The position numbers and the translations under genes are program-made. This document shows positions 24,964 to 33,088 of a stretch of 62,516 nt of DNA, piece by piece; the first letter of the stretch is position 1, and the number at the start of each line of letters is the position of its first letter. The notes under the pieces are model-generated. The model did no database searches, was not told where the DNA came from, and saw only the letters and a program-made list of their open reading frames with translations. Source of the DNA: Novosphingobium album (ex Liu et al. 2023) (lineage in GTDB: Bacteria > Pseudomonadota > Alphaproteobacteria > Sphingomonadales > Sphingomonadaceae); contig NZ_JARESE010000085.1 of NCBI RefSeq assembly GCF_029076845.1, positions 1-62,516 on the forward strand, written 5' to 3'.

Positions 24964-26622
24964 TCAGGGGCGCAGCAGGCGGCCCGCGCGAGTGCCTTCG
25001 ATGTTCTGGCCGTCGCGGCGGATGAAGGCGCCGTTCACCATCACGTGGTCGATCCCCCTGGGCCGCTTGATCAGGCGATCGGCGCCGGCCGGGAAATCGA
25101 ACACGCGGGTGCTGGGCGTCTCGCCGACGGTGGCGGCATCGAACACGCAGATGTCGGCGAAATGGCCGGGCTTGATCGTGCCGCGCCGGGCGATGCCGAA
25201 GACCTTGGCGGGATGGCCGGTCAGCCGCCAGACCGCTTTCTCGATCGGGAAATCGCCCCGTTCGCGCACGAAGCTGCCCAGCAGGTGGAGCGGGAAGGAG
25301 CTGTCGCAAAGCTGGTTGGCATGGGCACCGCCATCGCCCAGCCCCAGGATCGTCGAATCGCGATCGAGCAGGCGGGCGACCTCGTCCTGATCGTAGTTGA
25401 ACATGATCAGCTTGAAGCGCGTGGCGAAATCATCGTCACGGGCGATCTCGAACATGGCCTGCAGCGGCGATCCCGCTCCCGCGATCTCGGCGATCGTCAT
25501 GCCTTGCAGCTCCGGATGCGCGGTGCTTTCGGCCACGCTCATGCGGTCCCAGCGGATCTGGTAGGTCAGGCCGGCGATGTTCTCCTCGACTTGCCGGCGC
25601 GCCTCGTGCTGCCAGGCGGGGTCGCCCAGCCTGGCGATGCGCTCGGCGCGCGGCAGCCCGGAGATCGCGCCGAACGCGGGGACCGAGTTCAGCACATAGG
25701 GATAGTCGAGCGTGAACTGGCTGACGATCGGCAGGCAGCCCATCTGCGCCCACAAGTCCGCGCCCTCGGCCCGCTGCCGGTCGGTCCTTTCGGAATATTC
25801 CCAGTGCTTGCCGCCATCGACGCCCTGGTGGAGCGAGCACCATGTCACCGGGCGGCCGGTGTCGCGCGCCAGCTTGCCCAGATCCTCGATCGAGAGGCCG
25901 GGGCCCGAGACCCCCTGGATCACGCCCGCGCGCGCGCTGCCGAGCACGTCGCCCAGCTTGAGGATCTCGTCGGTGGTGGCCATCCGGCTCGGCACCGGCT
26001 GGCCGCTCGATCCGACATGCGCGGGCGACTTCGAGGTGGAAAAGCCCCAGGCGCCATCGGCCATCGCCGCATCGAGTTGGGCGCGCATCGCGCGCACCTC
26101 GTCATCGCTCGCCTCGCGCTGGGGGTCGTCCATCCCATAGAGGCGCAACGCGGTGTGGCCCACGAAGGCGCCGATGTTCAGCGCCGGGCCGCGCTTTTCG
26201 ATGGCGCCGAGATATTCGCCGAAGCTTTCGAACTCCCACGAAATCCCCTCATGCAGCGCGTCGACCGACATCGCCTCGACATTGCCGAGGATCTCGATGC
26301 AGGTTTCGCGCCGCGAAGGGCGCATCGGCGCGATGGTGAAGCCGCAATTGCCCACGATCGCCGTGGTCACGCCGAACCAGCTCGAAGGCGTCAGTTCCGG
26401 GTCCCACAGGATCTGCGGATCGTAATGCGTGTGGATGTCGATGAAGCCGGGCGAGACGATCCGGCCGGTGCAATCGACCACTTCGGCGGCGCTGGCGCCG
26501 GACAGGTCGCCGATGGCGGTGATCTGGTCGTTCTGGATGCCGATATCCTCGGTACGGCCGGGCGTCCCGGTCCCGTCGACGAGCGTGCCCCTGCTCAGGA
26601 TCGTATCGAAAGTCATCTCCAC
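24964..26622 (-). CDS. N-acyl-D-amino-acid deacylase-like amidohydrolase
   Basis: A 552-residue metal-dependent hydrolase. The beta-sandwich N terminus (DTILSRGTLVDGTGTPGRTE) leads into the barrel with FIDIHTHYDPQ, GNCGFTIAPM and GHTALRLYGM. Later motifs are GDGGAHANQLCD and AVWRLTGHPAKVFG, followed by GTIKPGHFADICVFD. The family includes D-aminoacylases, dihydropyrimidinases and related amide or cyclic-imide hydrolases. It is the first gene of the six-gene leftward operon, next to the IclR-type operator. Confidence 0.88.
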   Translation of the reverse strand: MEMTFDTILSRGTLVDGTGTPGRTEDIGIQNDQITAIGDLSGASAAEVVDCTGRIVSPGFIDIHTHYDPQILWDPELTPSSWFGVTTAIVGNCGFTIAPMRPSRRETCIEILGNVEAMSVDALHEGISWEFESFGEYLGAIEKRGPALNIGAFVGHTALRLYGMDDPQREASDDEVRAMRAQLDAAMADGAWGFSTSKSPAHVGSSGQPVPSRMATTDEILKLGDVLGSARAGVIQGVSGPGLSIEDLGKLARDTGRPVTWCSLHQGVDGGKHWEYSERTDRQRAEGADLWAQMGCLPIVSQFTLDYPYVLNSVPAFGAISGLPRAERIARLGDPAWQHEARRQVEENIAGLTYQIRWDRMSVAESTAHPELQGMTIAEIAGAGSPLQAMFEIARDDDFATRFKLIMFNYDQDEVARLLDRDSTILGLGDGGAHANQLCDSSFPLHLLGSFVRERGDFPIEKAVWRLTGHPAKVFGIARRGTIKPGHFADICVFDAATVGETPSTRVFDFPAGADRLIKRPRGIDHVMVNGAFIRRDGQNIEGTRAGRLLRP

Positions 26623-26703
26623 CTCGCGTTGTTGCGCATCCCGGCGTTGCGGGCGGAGGGGCGCGCCATGGCGCGTCCTGGTTCTCTCTCCCGAACGTCA
26701 TTC

Positions 26704-26746
26704 TATTGTTGAGTGCATACTCAACAATAAATGAGTAGGTTGTCAA
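26704..26746 (-). promoter_or_regulatory. IclR-type operator and -35 element of the hydrolase operon
   Basis: A perfect inverted repeat with 11-bp arms TATTGTTGAGT (26704-26714) and ACTCAACAATA (26719-26729) around GCAT. On the minus strand TTGACA (26746-26741) lies 11 bases before the repeat, so the repeat covers the expected -10 zone. It sits between the divergent hydrolase operon and the IclR gene, so repression by that regulator is likely but not shown. Confidence 0.7.
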
Positions 26747-26859
26747 TAAGGAATTTTGCCCGCGCGGGCGCGCGGCGTGATTGATATTGGAATGGCATTC
26801 GGAATAATGGCGCGTCGCACGGGCCGCGCGGGGCGTGGCAGCGATCGGAGATTCGTCGA

Positions 26860-27705
26860 ATGAGCACGGCCGGAGAGACGAAAGGCGTGACGCGCAACGC
26901 CGCGCGGGAACCGCGCAAGGCCAGGGCCGCGACAGTGGCGGATGCTCGGCGAGTCGAGGTCAAGACGCTGGTCAAGCCGGTGAGCAACGCGATCAATATC
27001 CTGCGCTTCCTCGCCGCCGAGGGCCGGCCGGCGACGAGCACGCAGATCGCCCGTCACCTGGGGATCAATGCCAGCACCTGCTTCAACATCCTGCGCACGC
27101 TGGCGCATGAAGGGATGGTGAGCTTCGACAATGTCGCCAAGACTTATGGCATCGGGCTGGAACTGGGCAAGCTGGCCGGCACCGCGCTGCAGCAGGGCGA
27201 GCGGCTGAGCGCGGCGCGGCCCTTGCTGCACGATTTCGCGGAGGAATTCGGCGTGACGATGGCGCTGTGGCGGCGCGTGGGCAGCGACCGCATGGTGCTG
27301 ACCATCGTCGAGCACAGTTCCAGCGCGCTCAGCATCGTGATGCGCGAGGGGCAGCGCCTGCCCGTGCTGCTGGGATCGAGCGGCCGGGTGGTGGCGACGC
27401 ACCTTGGCCTGACCAAGCGGCAAGTGCAGAAAGAGTTCAAGTCGCTGCGCTGGGCCAGCCCGCTGAGCTTCGAGACCTTCTGGGAAGAGGCCGAGCGCGC
27501 GACCGAAGTGGGCTGGGCGACAGACCGGGGCAATTTCGCCGCCGGCATCCAGACCGTTGCCGCCCCGGTCTATGAGCCGGGCGGCCGGATCGCCTTCACC
27601 GCCGTCGCCTTCATGTTCCTGGGCCAGTACGGCGACGACAAGATCGTGCGCATGGGTGAGAGCCTGACCGCGCTGGGACGCGAGCTGTCGCGGACCATCT
27701 ACTGA
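26860..27705 (+). CDS. IclR-family transcriptional regulator
   Basis: A 281-residue regulator. The winged helix-turn-helix (about 49-90) reads ILRFLAAEGRPATSTQIARH and then INASTCFNILRTLAHEGMV. The C-terminal effector domain follows (VLLGSSGRVVATHL, ATDRGNFAAGIQTVAAPVYE). IclR proteins often control aromatic or fatty-acid catabolism, either as activators or repressors. It is divergent from the hydrolase operon and 117 bases upstream of an SDR gene that carries site F, so it is a second candidate for the regulator of the tandem operators. Confidence 0.9.
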   Translation: MSTAGETKGVTRNAAREPRKARAATVADARRVEVKTLVKPVSNAINILRFLAAEGRPATSTQIARHLGINASTCFNILRTLAHEGMVSFDNVAKTYGIGLELGKLAGTALQQGERLSAARPLLHDFAEEFGVTMALWRRVGSDRMVLTIVEHSSSALSIVMREGQRLPVLLGSSGRVVATHLGLTKRQVQKEFKSLRWASPLSFETFWEEAERATEVGWATDRGNFAAGIQTVAAPVYEPGGRIAFTAVAFMFLGQYGDDKIVRMGESLTALGRELSRTIY

Positions 27706-27711
27706 GATAAG

Positions 27712-27746
27712 GTTTCTGATATAAAATTTTGTTCTCCATAAAGAAC
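27712..27746 (+). promoter_or_regulatory. Tandem operator site F (upstream of the SDR gene)
   Basis: The strong box GTTC-N8-GAAC (27731-27746) lies inside a perfect 20-base inverted repeat TTGTTCT/AGAACAA (27729-27748). A weak first box GTTT-N8-AAAT starts 19 bases earlier. At the same distances as in sites C-E follow CTGGTG (27751) and CTAGGC (27774). Confidence 0.55.
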
Positions 27747-27822
27747 AACGCTGGTGTTGGCGATCGGGCCGCGCTAGGCTGGTCGCCTGCCCTGAAGAGG
27801 CAGCGAGCACAGCGAGGGGATC

Positions 27823-28521
27823 ATGCCGACAACCATCGTCACCGGAGCAAGCCGCGGGATCGGCACGGTGATCTGCGATTATCTGGCCCGGCGCGGCCAC
27901 CATGTGATCGGGCTGGCGCGCGGCCGGCCTGAGGGCTTCGCCGGCAGCTTCTATGCCGCCGACCTGACCGACGAGGCGGAAACCGCCGATACCCTGGCCC
28001 GCATCCTGGCCGAGCACGAGGTCGACAACCTCGTCAACAATGCCGGCAAGGCCGATCGCAAGGCGATCGAGGATATCTCGCTGGCCGGCGCGCGCGACAT
28101 GATGGAACTCAACGTCATGGCGACGATCCAGTGCACGCAGGCCGTGGTCGCGGGAATGAAGCGGCGCGGCGCCGGGCGCATCGTCAACATGGCGAGCCGG
28201 GCCCTGCTGGGGCGCGAGCGCACGGCGGTCTACGCGGCGAGCAAGGCGGCGGTCGAAGCGCTCACCCGGTCATGGGCGCTGGAACTGGGCGGTCATGGCA
28301 TCACGGTCAACGCCGTGGCGCCCGGCGTGATCGATTCGGCGATGTTCCGCCAGAACAACCCGGCCGATTCGCCCGAGACGGCAAAGCTGCTGGACCGCAT
28401 ACCGCTGCACCGCACCGGCCAGCCGGCCGAGGTCGCGGCGGCGGTCGCCTATTTCCTCTCGCCCGATGCGGGGTACACCACGGGGCAGACGCTTTTCGTC
28501 TGCGGCGGCTGGAGCGTCTGA
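27823..28521 (+). CDS. Short-chain dehydrogenase/reductase
   Basis: A 232-residue SDR with the NAD(P) loop TGASRGIG at the N terminus, NNAG, and the catalytic Y-x-x-x-K in VYAASKAAVEAL. The C terminus (YTTGQTLFVCGGWSV) is FabG-like. It could oxidise a hydroxyl on a cyclic or linear CoA ester, in the way BadH oxidises 2-hydroxycyclohexanecarboxyl-CoA. It stands alone, convergent with the ligase operon, and has its own site F promoter. Confidence 0.88.
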   Translation: MPTTIVTGASRGIGTVICDYLARRGHHVIGLARGRPEGFAGSFYAADLTDEAETADTLARILAEHEVDNLVNNAGKADRKAIEDISLAGARDMMELNVMATIQCTQAVVAGMKRRGAGRIVNMASRALLGRERTAVYAASKAAVEALTRSWALELGGHGITVNAVAPGVIDSAMFRQNNPADSPETAKLLDRIPLHRTGQPAEVAAAVAYFLSPDAGYTTGQTLFVCGGWSV

Positions 28522-28588
28522 CCGGCAGGTTCCCTGATCCGCCTATCGGCCGCATGGAGAGCGGGGCTGGTGTCGCAACGAAATGCGC

Positions 28589-29464
28589 CTATCCGCGCGT
28601 TTCCAGACGCTCCCGCCAGGCCGCCCAGCCGTTATCCAGTGCGATCCGGCCGCTGTCGAGATTGATGACCTGGAAGGCGCGCTCGTCGCCCTGGTCCCAG
28701 ATCGCGCAGCGCAGCGTCTCGCCCGGCAGCACCGGCGCCGAATAGCGCGCTTCGAGCCGCGTCAGCGCGCCGCCGCCGACGGCATAGGCGGCCCGGCCGA
28801 ACGTGGCGAGGCCGTGCAGCACCGGCCGGCGGAAACCGGCGGCGGCGGCCACTTGCGGGTCGATGTGCAGGGGATTGAGATCGCCCGACAGGCGGAAGAT
28901 CAGCGCGGCCTCGCGCCGCGTCGGGATCGTGACGAGGCGGTCGGGCGCACGGCCGGGCACGGGCCGCGCGGCGATCGGCGCCAGGTCGTCGCCACCGAAG
29001 CCGCCTTCGCCCCGGCAGAAGAACACTTGCCGCACGGTGGCCAGATGATCGCCGCTTGCCGCATCATGCAAGTGGCGCACCGCATGGACCAGCGCGCCGC
29101 GCCCGGCGCCGCTGTCGTCCAGCCCCTTGTCCACGATCCCCTCGACCGTCAGCACGCTGGCGATCGTCGCCGCGACCGGCAGTGGACGGTGGACCGCCAG
29201 CGCCTGCGCGCCGTTGACGATCCGCCGCCAGTCGAGCCCGTAGACCGGATCGGCCAGCCACAGTGAAGGATAGGCCAGCGTCGTCGCCATTGCCGGCAGG
29301 GCCTCGAGCCGCTCCTCGTAGACATGGCGCAGGGCCTCGGGGTCGGTCGCGCTTTCGCCCATCCCGACGCCGACGCCCAGCGCATAGAGGATCGTGTCGC
29401 GCCAGTCGTAAGCCTGGCGCGTCTCGATCCGCGCGGCGCGCACCCGATCGGGCGCGAAACCCAT
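28589..29464 (-). CDS. MaoC-family (R)-specific enoyl-CoA hydratase, double hotdog
   Basis: A 291-residue double-hotdog protein. The C-terminal half has the hydratase-2 motif SGDLNPLHIDPQVAAAAGF followed by RPVLHGLATFG, with Asp and His as catalytic residues. The N-terminal half is the inactive hotdog. The layout equals that of the hydratase part of peroxisomal MFE-2 and steroid side-chain hydratases. It is the last gene of the ligase operon, ten bases after the BadI/MenB-like gene. It would hydrate enoyl-CoA with R stereochemistry. Confidence 0.88.
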   Translation of the reverse strand: MGFAPDRVRAARIETRQAYDWRDTILYALGVGVGMGESATDPEALRHVYEERLEALPAMATTLAYPSLWLADPVYGLDWRRIVNGAQALAVHRPLPVAATIASVLTVEGIVDKGLDDSGAGRGALVHAVRHLHDAASGDHLATVRQVFFCRGEGGFGGDDLAPIAARPVPGRAPDRLVTIPTRREAALIFRLSGDLNPLHIDPQVAAAAGFRRPVLHGLATFGRAAYAVGGGALTRLEARYSAPVLPGETLRCAIWDQGDERAFQVINLDSGRIALDNGWAAWRERLETRG

Positions 29465-29474
29465 CCGCCGCGGC

Positions 29475-30263
29475 CTATTTGCGGAACTGGTTGAAGTCCG
29501 GCGCGCGCTTTTCCATGAAAGCGGTGGCGCCCTCGGTCATTTCCGGGCCGCCGGCGAGGCGCAACATGCCCTGCTTGGCATGTTCCATCGTCGGCGTGAG
29601 CGAGTCCCACCAGACGTTCGAGCAGATCTTGGTGATCTCGATATAGGAGGGCGACTTGGCCAGGATCTCCTCGGCCCAGCGCTGCACTTCGGCCTTCAGC
29701 TCGCTGTGCGGCACCACCTTGTTGATCCAGCCCAGATCGTAGGCTTGCTGCGCGGTATACTGGCGGCACAACATGCAGACCTCGCGCGCGCGCTTCTCGC
29801 CGATCGACATCGCCAGCAGGTTGTTGCCGCCGAAGATCGGCGATGAGCCGATCTTGGGGCCGGTCTGCCCGAACTTGGCGTGCTCGGACGCGATGGCAAG
29901 GTCCGAACAGATGACGATCTCGTTGCCGCCGCCGATCGCATAGCCGTTCACCGCCGCGATGATCGGCTGCGGCACCTTGCGCATCGTCTGGAACAGCTCC
30001 TGCGAGATGTTGTAGAGCTTGCGCGCCTGGCCGATGTCGAAATCCTGCAGATCGGCCAGATAGCCGCCCGCGCAGAACGACTTGTCGCCGGCCCCGGTCA
30101 GCACGATCACGCCGATCGTCGGGTCATAGCCGATCTCTTCCACCGCATCGCGTAGCGCGCCGAACGTCTCGTAATCGAAGGCGTTGAAGCGGTCCTCGCG
30201 GTTGAAGGTGATCCAGGCGATGTGGTCTTTCTTTTCGACCAGGATCTGTTCGCTGCTGTTCAT
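29475..30263 (-). CDS. BadI/MenB-like crotonase, candidate ring-cleaving hydrolase
   Basis: A 262-residue crotonase starting at ATG 30263 (MNSSEQILV). The region HAKFGQTGPKIGSSPIFGGN, then GEKRAREVCMLCRQYTAQQA and WINKVVPHSEL, follows the pattern of BadI (2-ketocyclohexanecarboxyl-CoA hydrolase) and MenB rather than normal hydratases. FCAGGYL and YAIGGGNEI form the oxyanion hole. BadI opens a cyclic beta-keto CoA ester by retro-Dieckmann cleavage. The same kind of reaction is proposed here from motif similarity only. Confidence 0.8.
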   Translation of the reverse strand: MNSSEQILVEKKDHIAWITFNREDRFNAFDYETFGALRDAVEEIGYDPTIGVIVLTGAGDKSFCAGGYLADLQDFDIGQARKLYNISQELFQTMRKVPQPIIAAVNGYAIGGGNEIVICSDLAIASEHAKFGQTGPKIGSSPIFGGNNLLAMSIGEKRAREVCMLCRQYTAQQAYDLGWINKVVPHSELKAEVQRWAEEILAKSPSYIEITKICSNVWWDSLTPTMEHAKQGMLRLAGGPEMTEGATAFMEKRAPDFNQFRK

Positions 30264-30727
30264 GGCTCTCTCTCCGTCAGATGATGGGTGTCCGCCGCGC
30301 AAAAGCGCGGAACCTGTGTGCCGTCGGCCGTGCGGCGCCAGACCAGCGCCAGCGACATGCCGATACGGATTTCGGCGATCGGGGTATCGACGATGTTCGT
30401 CACCAGCCGCGCGCCGTCCGCGTCGGGCAGTTCGACCACGGCGGGCACGAAGGGGATATGCCCCTCCATCCCCGGCAGGCCGGCGCGGCGCACCACGGTG
30501 AAGGCGTAAAGCGTGCCGCGCCCCGACAGCGTGACCCAGTCGAGCGCCTGCGAACGGCAGGCCGGGCAGAACGGCGTGGGCGGCAGGCGAAACGTGCCGC
30601 AGGCGCCGCAGCGCGGCACCGCCAGCCGGCCTTGCGCCGCCGCTTCCCAGAACGGCGCGGTCCAGCGGTCGGTCTCCAGCCGGAACAGGTCGGTCGGCGG
30701 GGCGAGCGCGATCTCGGGCACGGTCAT
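30260..30727 (-). CDS. DUF35 OB-fold zinc-ribbon protein, aldolase/thiolase partner
   Basis: A 155-residue protein. A zinc ribbon is formed by C40, C43, C54 and C57 (PRCGACGTFRLPPTPFCPAC), followed by an OB-fold (LSGRGTLYAFTVVRR, PFVPAVVELPDADGARLVTN). DUF35 proteins bind CoA or stabilise thiolase-like partners, as ChsH2 does for the aldolase Ltp2 in steroid degradation. Its start overlaps the stop of the thiolase-like gene by four bases, which fits a complex of the two. ATG 30727 is the only sensible start. Confidence 0.88.
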   Translation of the reverse strand: MTVPEIALAPPTDLFRLETDRWTAPFWEAAAQGRLAVPRCGACGTFRLPPTPFCPACRSQALDWVTLSGRGTLYAFTVVRRAGLPGMEGHIPFVPAVVELPDADGARLVTNIVDTPIAEIRIGMSLALVWRRTADGTQVPRFCAADTHHLTEREP

Positions 30728-31896
30728 CTCCTCAGGATCAGGCCGCTGACCGGCAGGGTGGAAGGGCCGCCCGTGACCAGCGCCACTTCGGCGCCGGCCA
30801 CCTGGTTCGCGGCGGTGCCGCGCAATTGCTCCACCGCCTCGCGGATATGGGTCATGCCCCAGATATAGCCGCCGGAAAGCTGGCCGCCGTCGGTGTTGAT
30901 CGGCAGCGTGCCATCCACCGCGATCGCGCCGCTGGCCGCGAAGGGCCCGCCTTCGCCTTTGGCGCAAAAGCCATAGTCCTCGATCTGCATGATCACTTGC
31001 GAGGTGAAGTGATCGTAGAACTGGGCGATGTCGATGTCCTCCGGGCCGATGCCCGCCATGGCATAGAGCCGGCGCGCGATCGCGGCATTGCCTGATGAGG
31101 CGAAGGTCTCGTCCGGCATGTTCATCCAGTAGAGCGAGCGGCCCCATTCGCGCGCGCCGCCGTGGGTTCCGGCCATGACGTGGATCGGCCGGTGGCGCAG
31201 ATCGCGCGCGCGCTCCGCACTGGTGACGACGGCGGCGATGGCGCCATCGTTCTCCAGGCAGAAATCGAACAGGCAATGCGGCTCGGCGATCATCGGCGCG
31301 GCGAAATAGTCCTCGCGCGTCAGCGGCCTGTGCATCGTCGCGTGCGGCGTGGCGAGGGCGTTGGCGCGCGCGTTGAGCGCGACGGCGGCCAGGTGCTCGC
31401 GCGTGGTGCCGTAGAGGTGCATGTGCCGGCTGGCGAGCAGCGCGAACAGGTGCCCCGGCCCGATCAGCCCGGCCGAGGCGAAGAACGCGGTCTCCGGCGT
31501 CGCGGCATAGGAGGCGGTGATCGCACCGAAGCGCTGGCCGATCTGCTGCAGCCCGCCGACGCAGATCACCGTCCGCGCCGCGCCGCTGACGATGGCCGAG
31601 GCTGCCAGCCCCACCGCGCCGGCCGATCCGCCGCCCGCGCCGGTGATCGAGGCGGTGAAGGTCACTTCCGGGATGCCCAGCGTCTCCATCAGCAGGCCGG
31701 TGTCGAAACCGCCCGAATAGAAGGCGAAACCATCGATATCCGCGATGCGCAGGCCCGCATCGTCGATCGCGGCGATGATCGCGGCGCCGACCAGCTCGAT
31801 CATCGTGCGCGGCGCGGACTGGCCCCGGCGATAATAGGGCGTCGCCCCGATGCCGACGATCGCGGTCCGGTCGCGCAGCGGGTGGAAGCCGCTCAT
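30724..31896 (-). CDS. Thiolase-like protein lacking the nucleophilic Cys, probable aldolase
   Basis: A 390-residue thiolase-fold protein of the SCP-x/Ltp2 group. Where thiolases have the nucleophile (as C89 in the 16763 protein), this one reads TGAGGGSAGAVGLA with Gly near residue 90. The late motifs NTDGGQLSGGYIWGMTHIRE (in place of NxxGGxxxxGHPxGxTG) and FYDHFTSQVIMQIEDYG follow the Ltp2-type pattern. Ltp2 proteins cleave beta-hydroxy acyl-CoA by retro-aldol reaction with a DUF35 partner. ATG 31896 overlaps the preceding dehydrogenase gene by four bases. Confidence 0.8.
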   Translation of the reverse strand: MSGFHPLRDRTAIVGIGATPYYRRGQSAPRTMIELVGAAIIAAIDDAGLRIADIDGFAFYSGGFDTGLLMETLGIPEVTFTASITGAGGGSAGAVGLAASAIVSGAARTVICVGGLQQIGQRFGAITASYAATPETAFFASAGLIGPGHLFALLASRHMHLYGTTREHLAAVALNARANALATPHATMHRPLTREDYFAAPMIAEPHCLFDFCLENDGAIAAVVTSAERARDLRHRPIHVMAGTHGGAREWGRSLYWMNMPDETFASSGNAAIARRLYAMAGIGPEDIDIAQFYDHFTSQVIMQIEDYGFCAKGEGGPFAASGAIAVDGTLPINTDGGQLSGGYIWGMTHIREAVEQLRGTAANQVAGAEVALVTGGPSTLPVSGLILRR

Positions 31897-33047
31897 GCCA
31901 GCAGATCGCGCGCGATGATCATGCGCTGCACTTCGGACGCGCCTTCGTAGATGCGCATCCCCCGGACCTCGCGGTAGAGTTGCTCGACCATGTAGCCCTT
32001 GGTGATGCCGCGCCCGCCGAACAGCTGCACGGCCGCATCGACCACGCGCTGGGCCGCCTCGCTGCCGACCAGCTTGGCCATCGAGGCTTCGCGCGAGCAG
32101 CGCCCGCCGGTCACGTCCTTGGCCCAGGCGGCGCGGTAGACGGCCAGCGCGGCGGTCTCGGTATCGGTCGCCATGTCGGCGATGCGCGCCTGCACGCCTT
32201 CGAGCCGCGCCATCGGCTTGCCGAACAGCACGCGCTGGCGCACATGGCCCAGCGCTTCGTCGAGCGCGCGGCGCGCGACGCCGACGCCGGCGGCGCCCAC
32301 CGAGGGGCGGAAGATGTCGAACACCGCCATGGCCGCCTTGAAGCCTTGCCCCGGCGCGCCGATCAGGGCATCGGCCGGCACCCGGCAGCCATCGAACCGC
32401 AGGCTGCCCAGCGGATGGGGGGCGATCAGGTCGATCGGCTCGCCGACTTCGAGCCCCGGCGTCCCGGCGTCGAGCATGAAGGCGGAAAGGCCGCGCGCGC
32501 CCGGTTCCTCGCCAGTGCGGGCAATGACGATGTAGTGATCGGCGATCCCCGCATTGGTGATCAGCGTCTTGGCCCCGTCGATCACGAAATGGTCGCCTTC
32601 CCGGCGGGCGGTGGTGGCCAGGGCGGCGACGTCCGATCCCGCTTCCGGCTCGGTCAGCGCCAGCGCGGCGATGCTTTCGCCCGCGCGGCAGCGATCGAGA
32701 TAGCGCTGCTGCTGCGCCGCCGTCCCCGCCAGCCACAGCGCGGCGGTGCCGATGCCCTGCATGGTGAACATCGTATCGGCCAGCAGATCGTGATAGCCGA
32801 AGAATTCGCGCACCAGGCACAGCGCCCGCACGTCGATCCGCCGCGCGCCCGAGGCATCGGCACGGGGCACGACGATATCGAGCAGGCCGCTGCCGGCGAT
32901 CCAGCGCAGGCTTTCGCGCGAGCGGCGCGCGACCTCCTCGGCTCCCCGCGGTTCGGGGTGCGCGGGCGGCGGCAAGGCCGCCAGCCGTTCGCCAAGCGCG
33001 CGGTGACGCGCGTCGAAGAACGGCAGGTCCGATAGTGTCCAGCCCAA
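31893..33047 (-). CDS. Acyl-CoA dehydrogenase
   Basis: A 384-residue acyl-CoA dehydrogenase with ALTEPEAGSDVAALATTARR, DGAKTLITNAGIADHYIVIA, RVLFGKPMARLEGVQARIAD and the C-terminal LFGGRGITKGYMVEQLYREV. It closely follows the normal single-gene type, with no missing motif. In the ligase operon it would act directly on the newly formed CoA ester, comparable to AliB in cyclohexanecarboxylate degradation. A 41-base gap separates it from the ligase. Confidence 0.92.
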   Translation of the reverse strand: MGWTLSDLPFFDARHRALGERLAALPPPAHPEPRGAEEVARRSRESLRWIAGSGLLDIVVPRADASGARRIDVRALCLVREFFGYHDLLADTMFTMQGIGTAALWLAGTAAQQQRYLDRCRAGESIAALALTEPEAGSDVAALATTARREGDHFVIDGAKTLITNAGIADHYIVIARTGEEPGARGLSAFMLDAGTPGLEVGEPIDLIAPHPLGSLRFDGCRVPADALIGAPGQGFKAAMAVFDIFRPSVGAAGVGVARRALDEALGHVRQRVLFGKPMARLEGVQARIADMATDTETAALAVYRAAWAKDVTGGRCSREASMAKLVGSEAAQRVVDAAVQLFGGRGITKGYMVEQLYREVRGMRIYEGASEVQRMIIARDLLA

Positions 33048-33088
33048 GGTTTCCGTCTCCCGATCGGTCTCTTGTGGTATCGTGCGGT

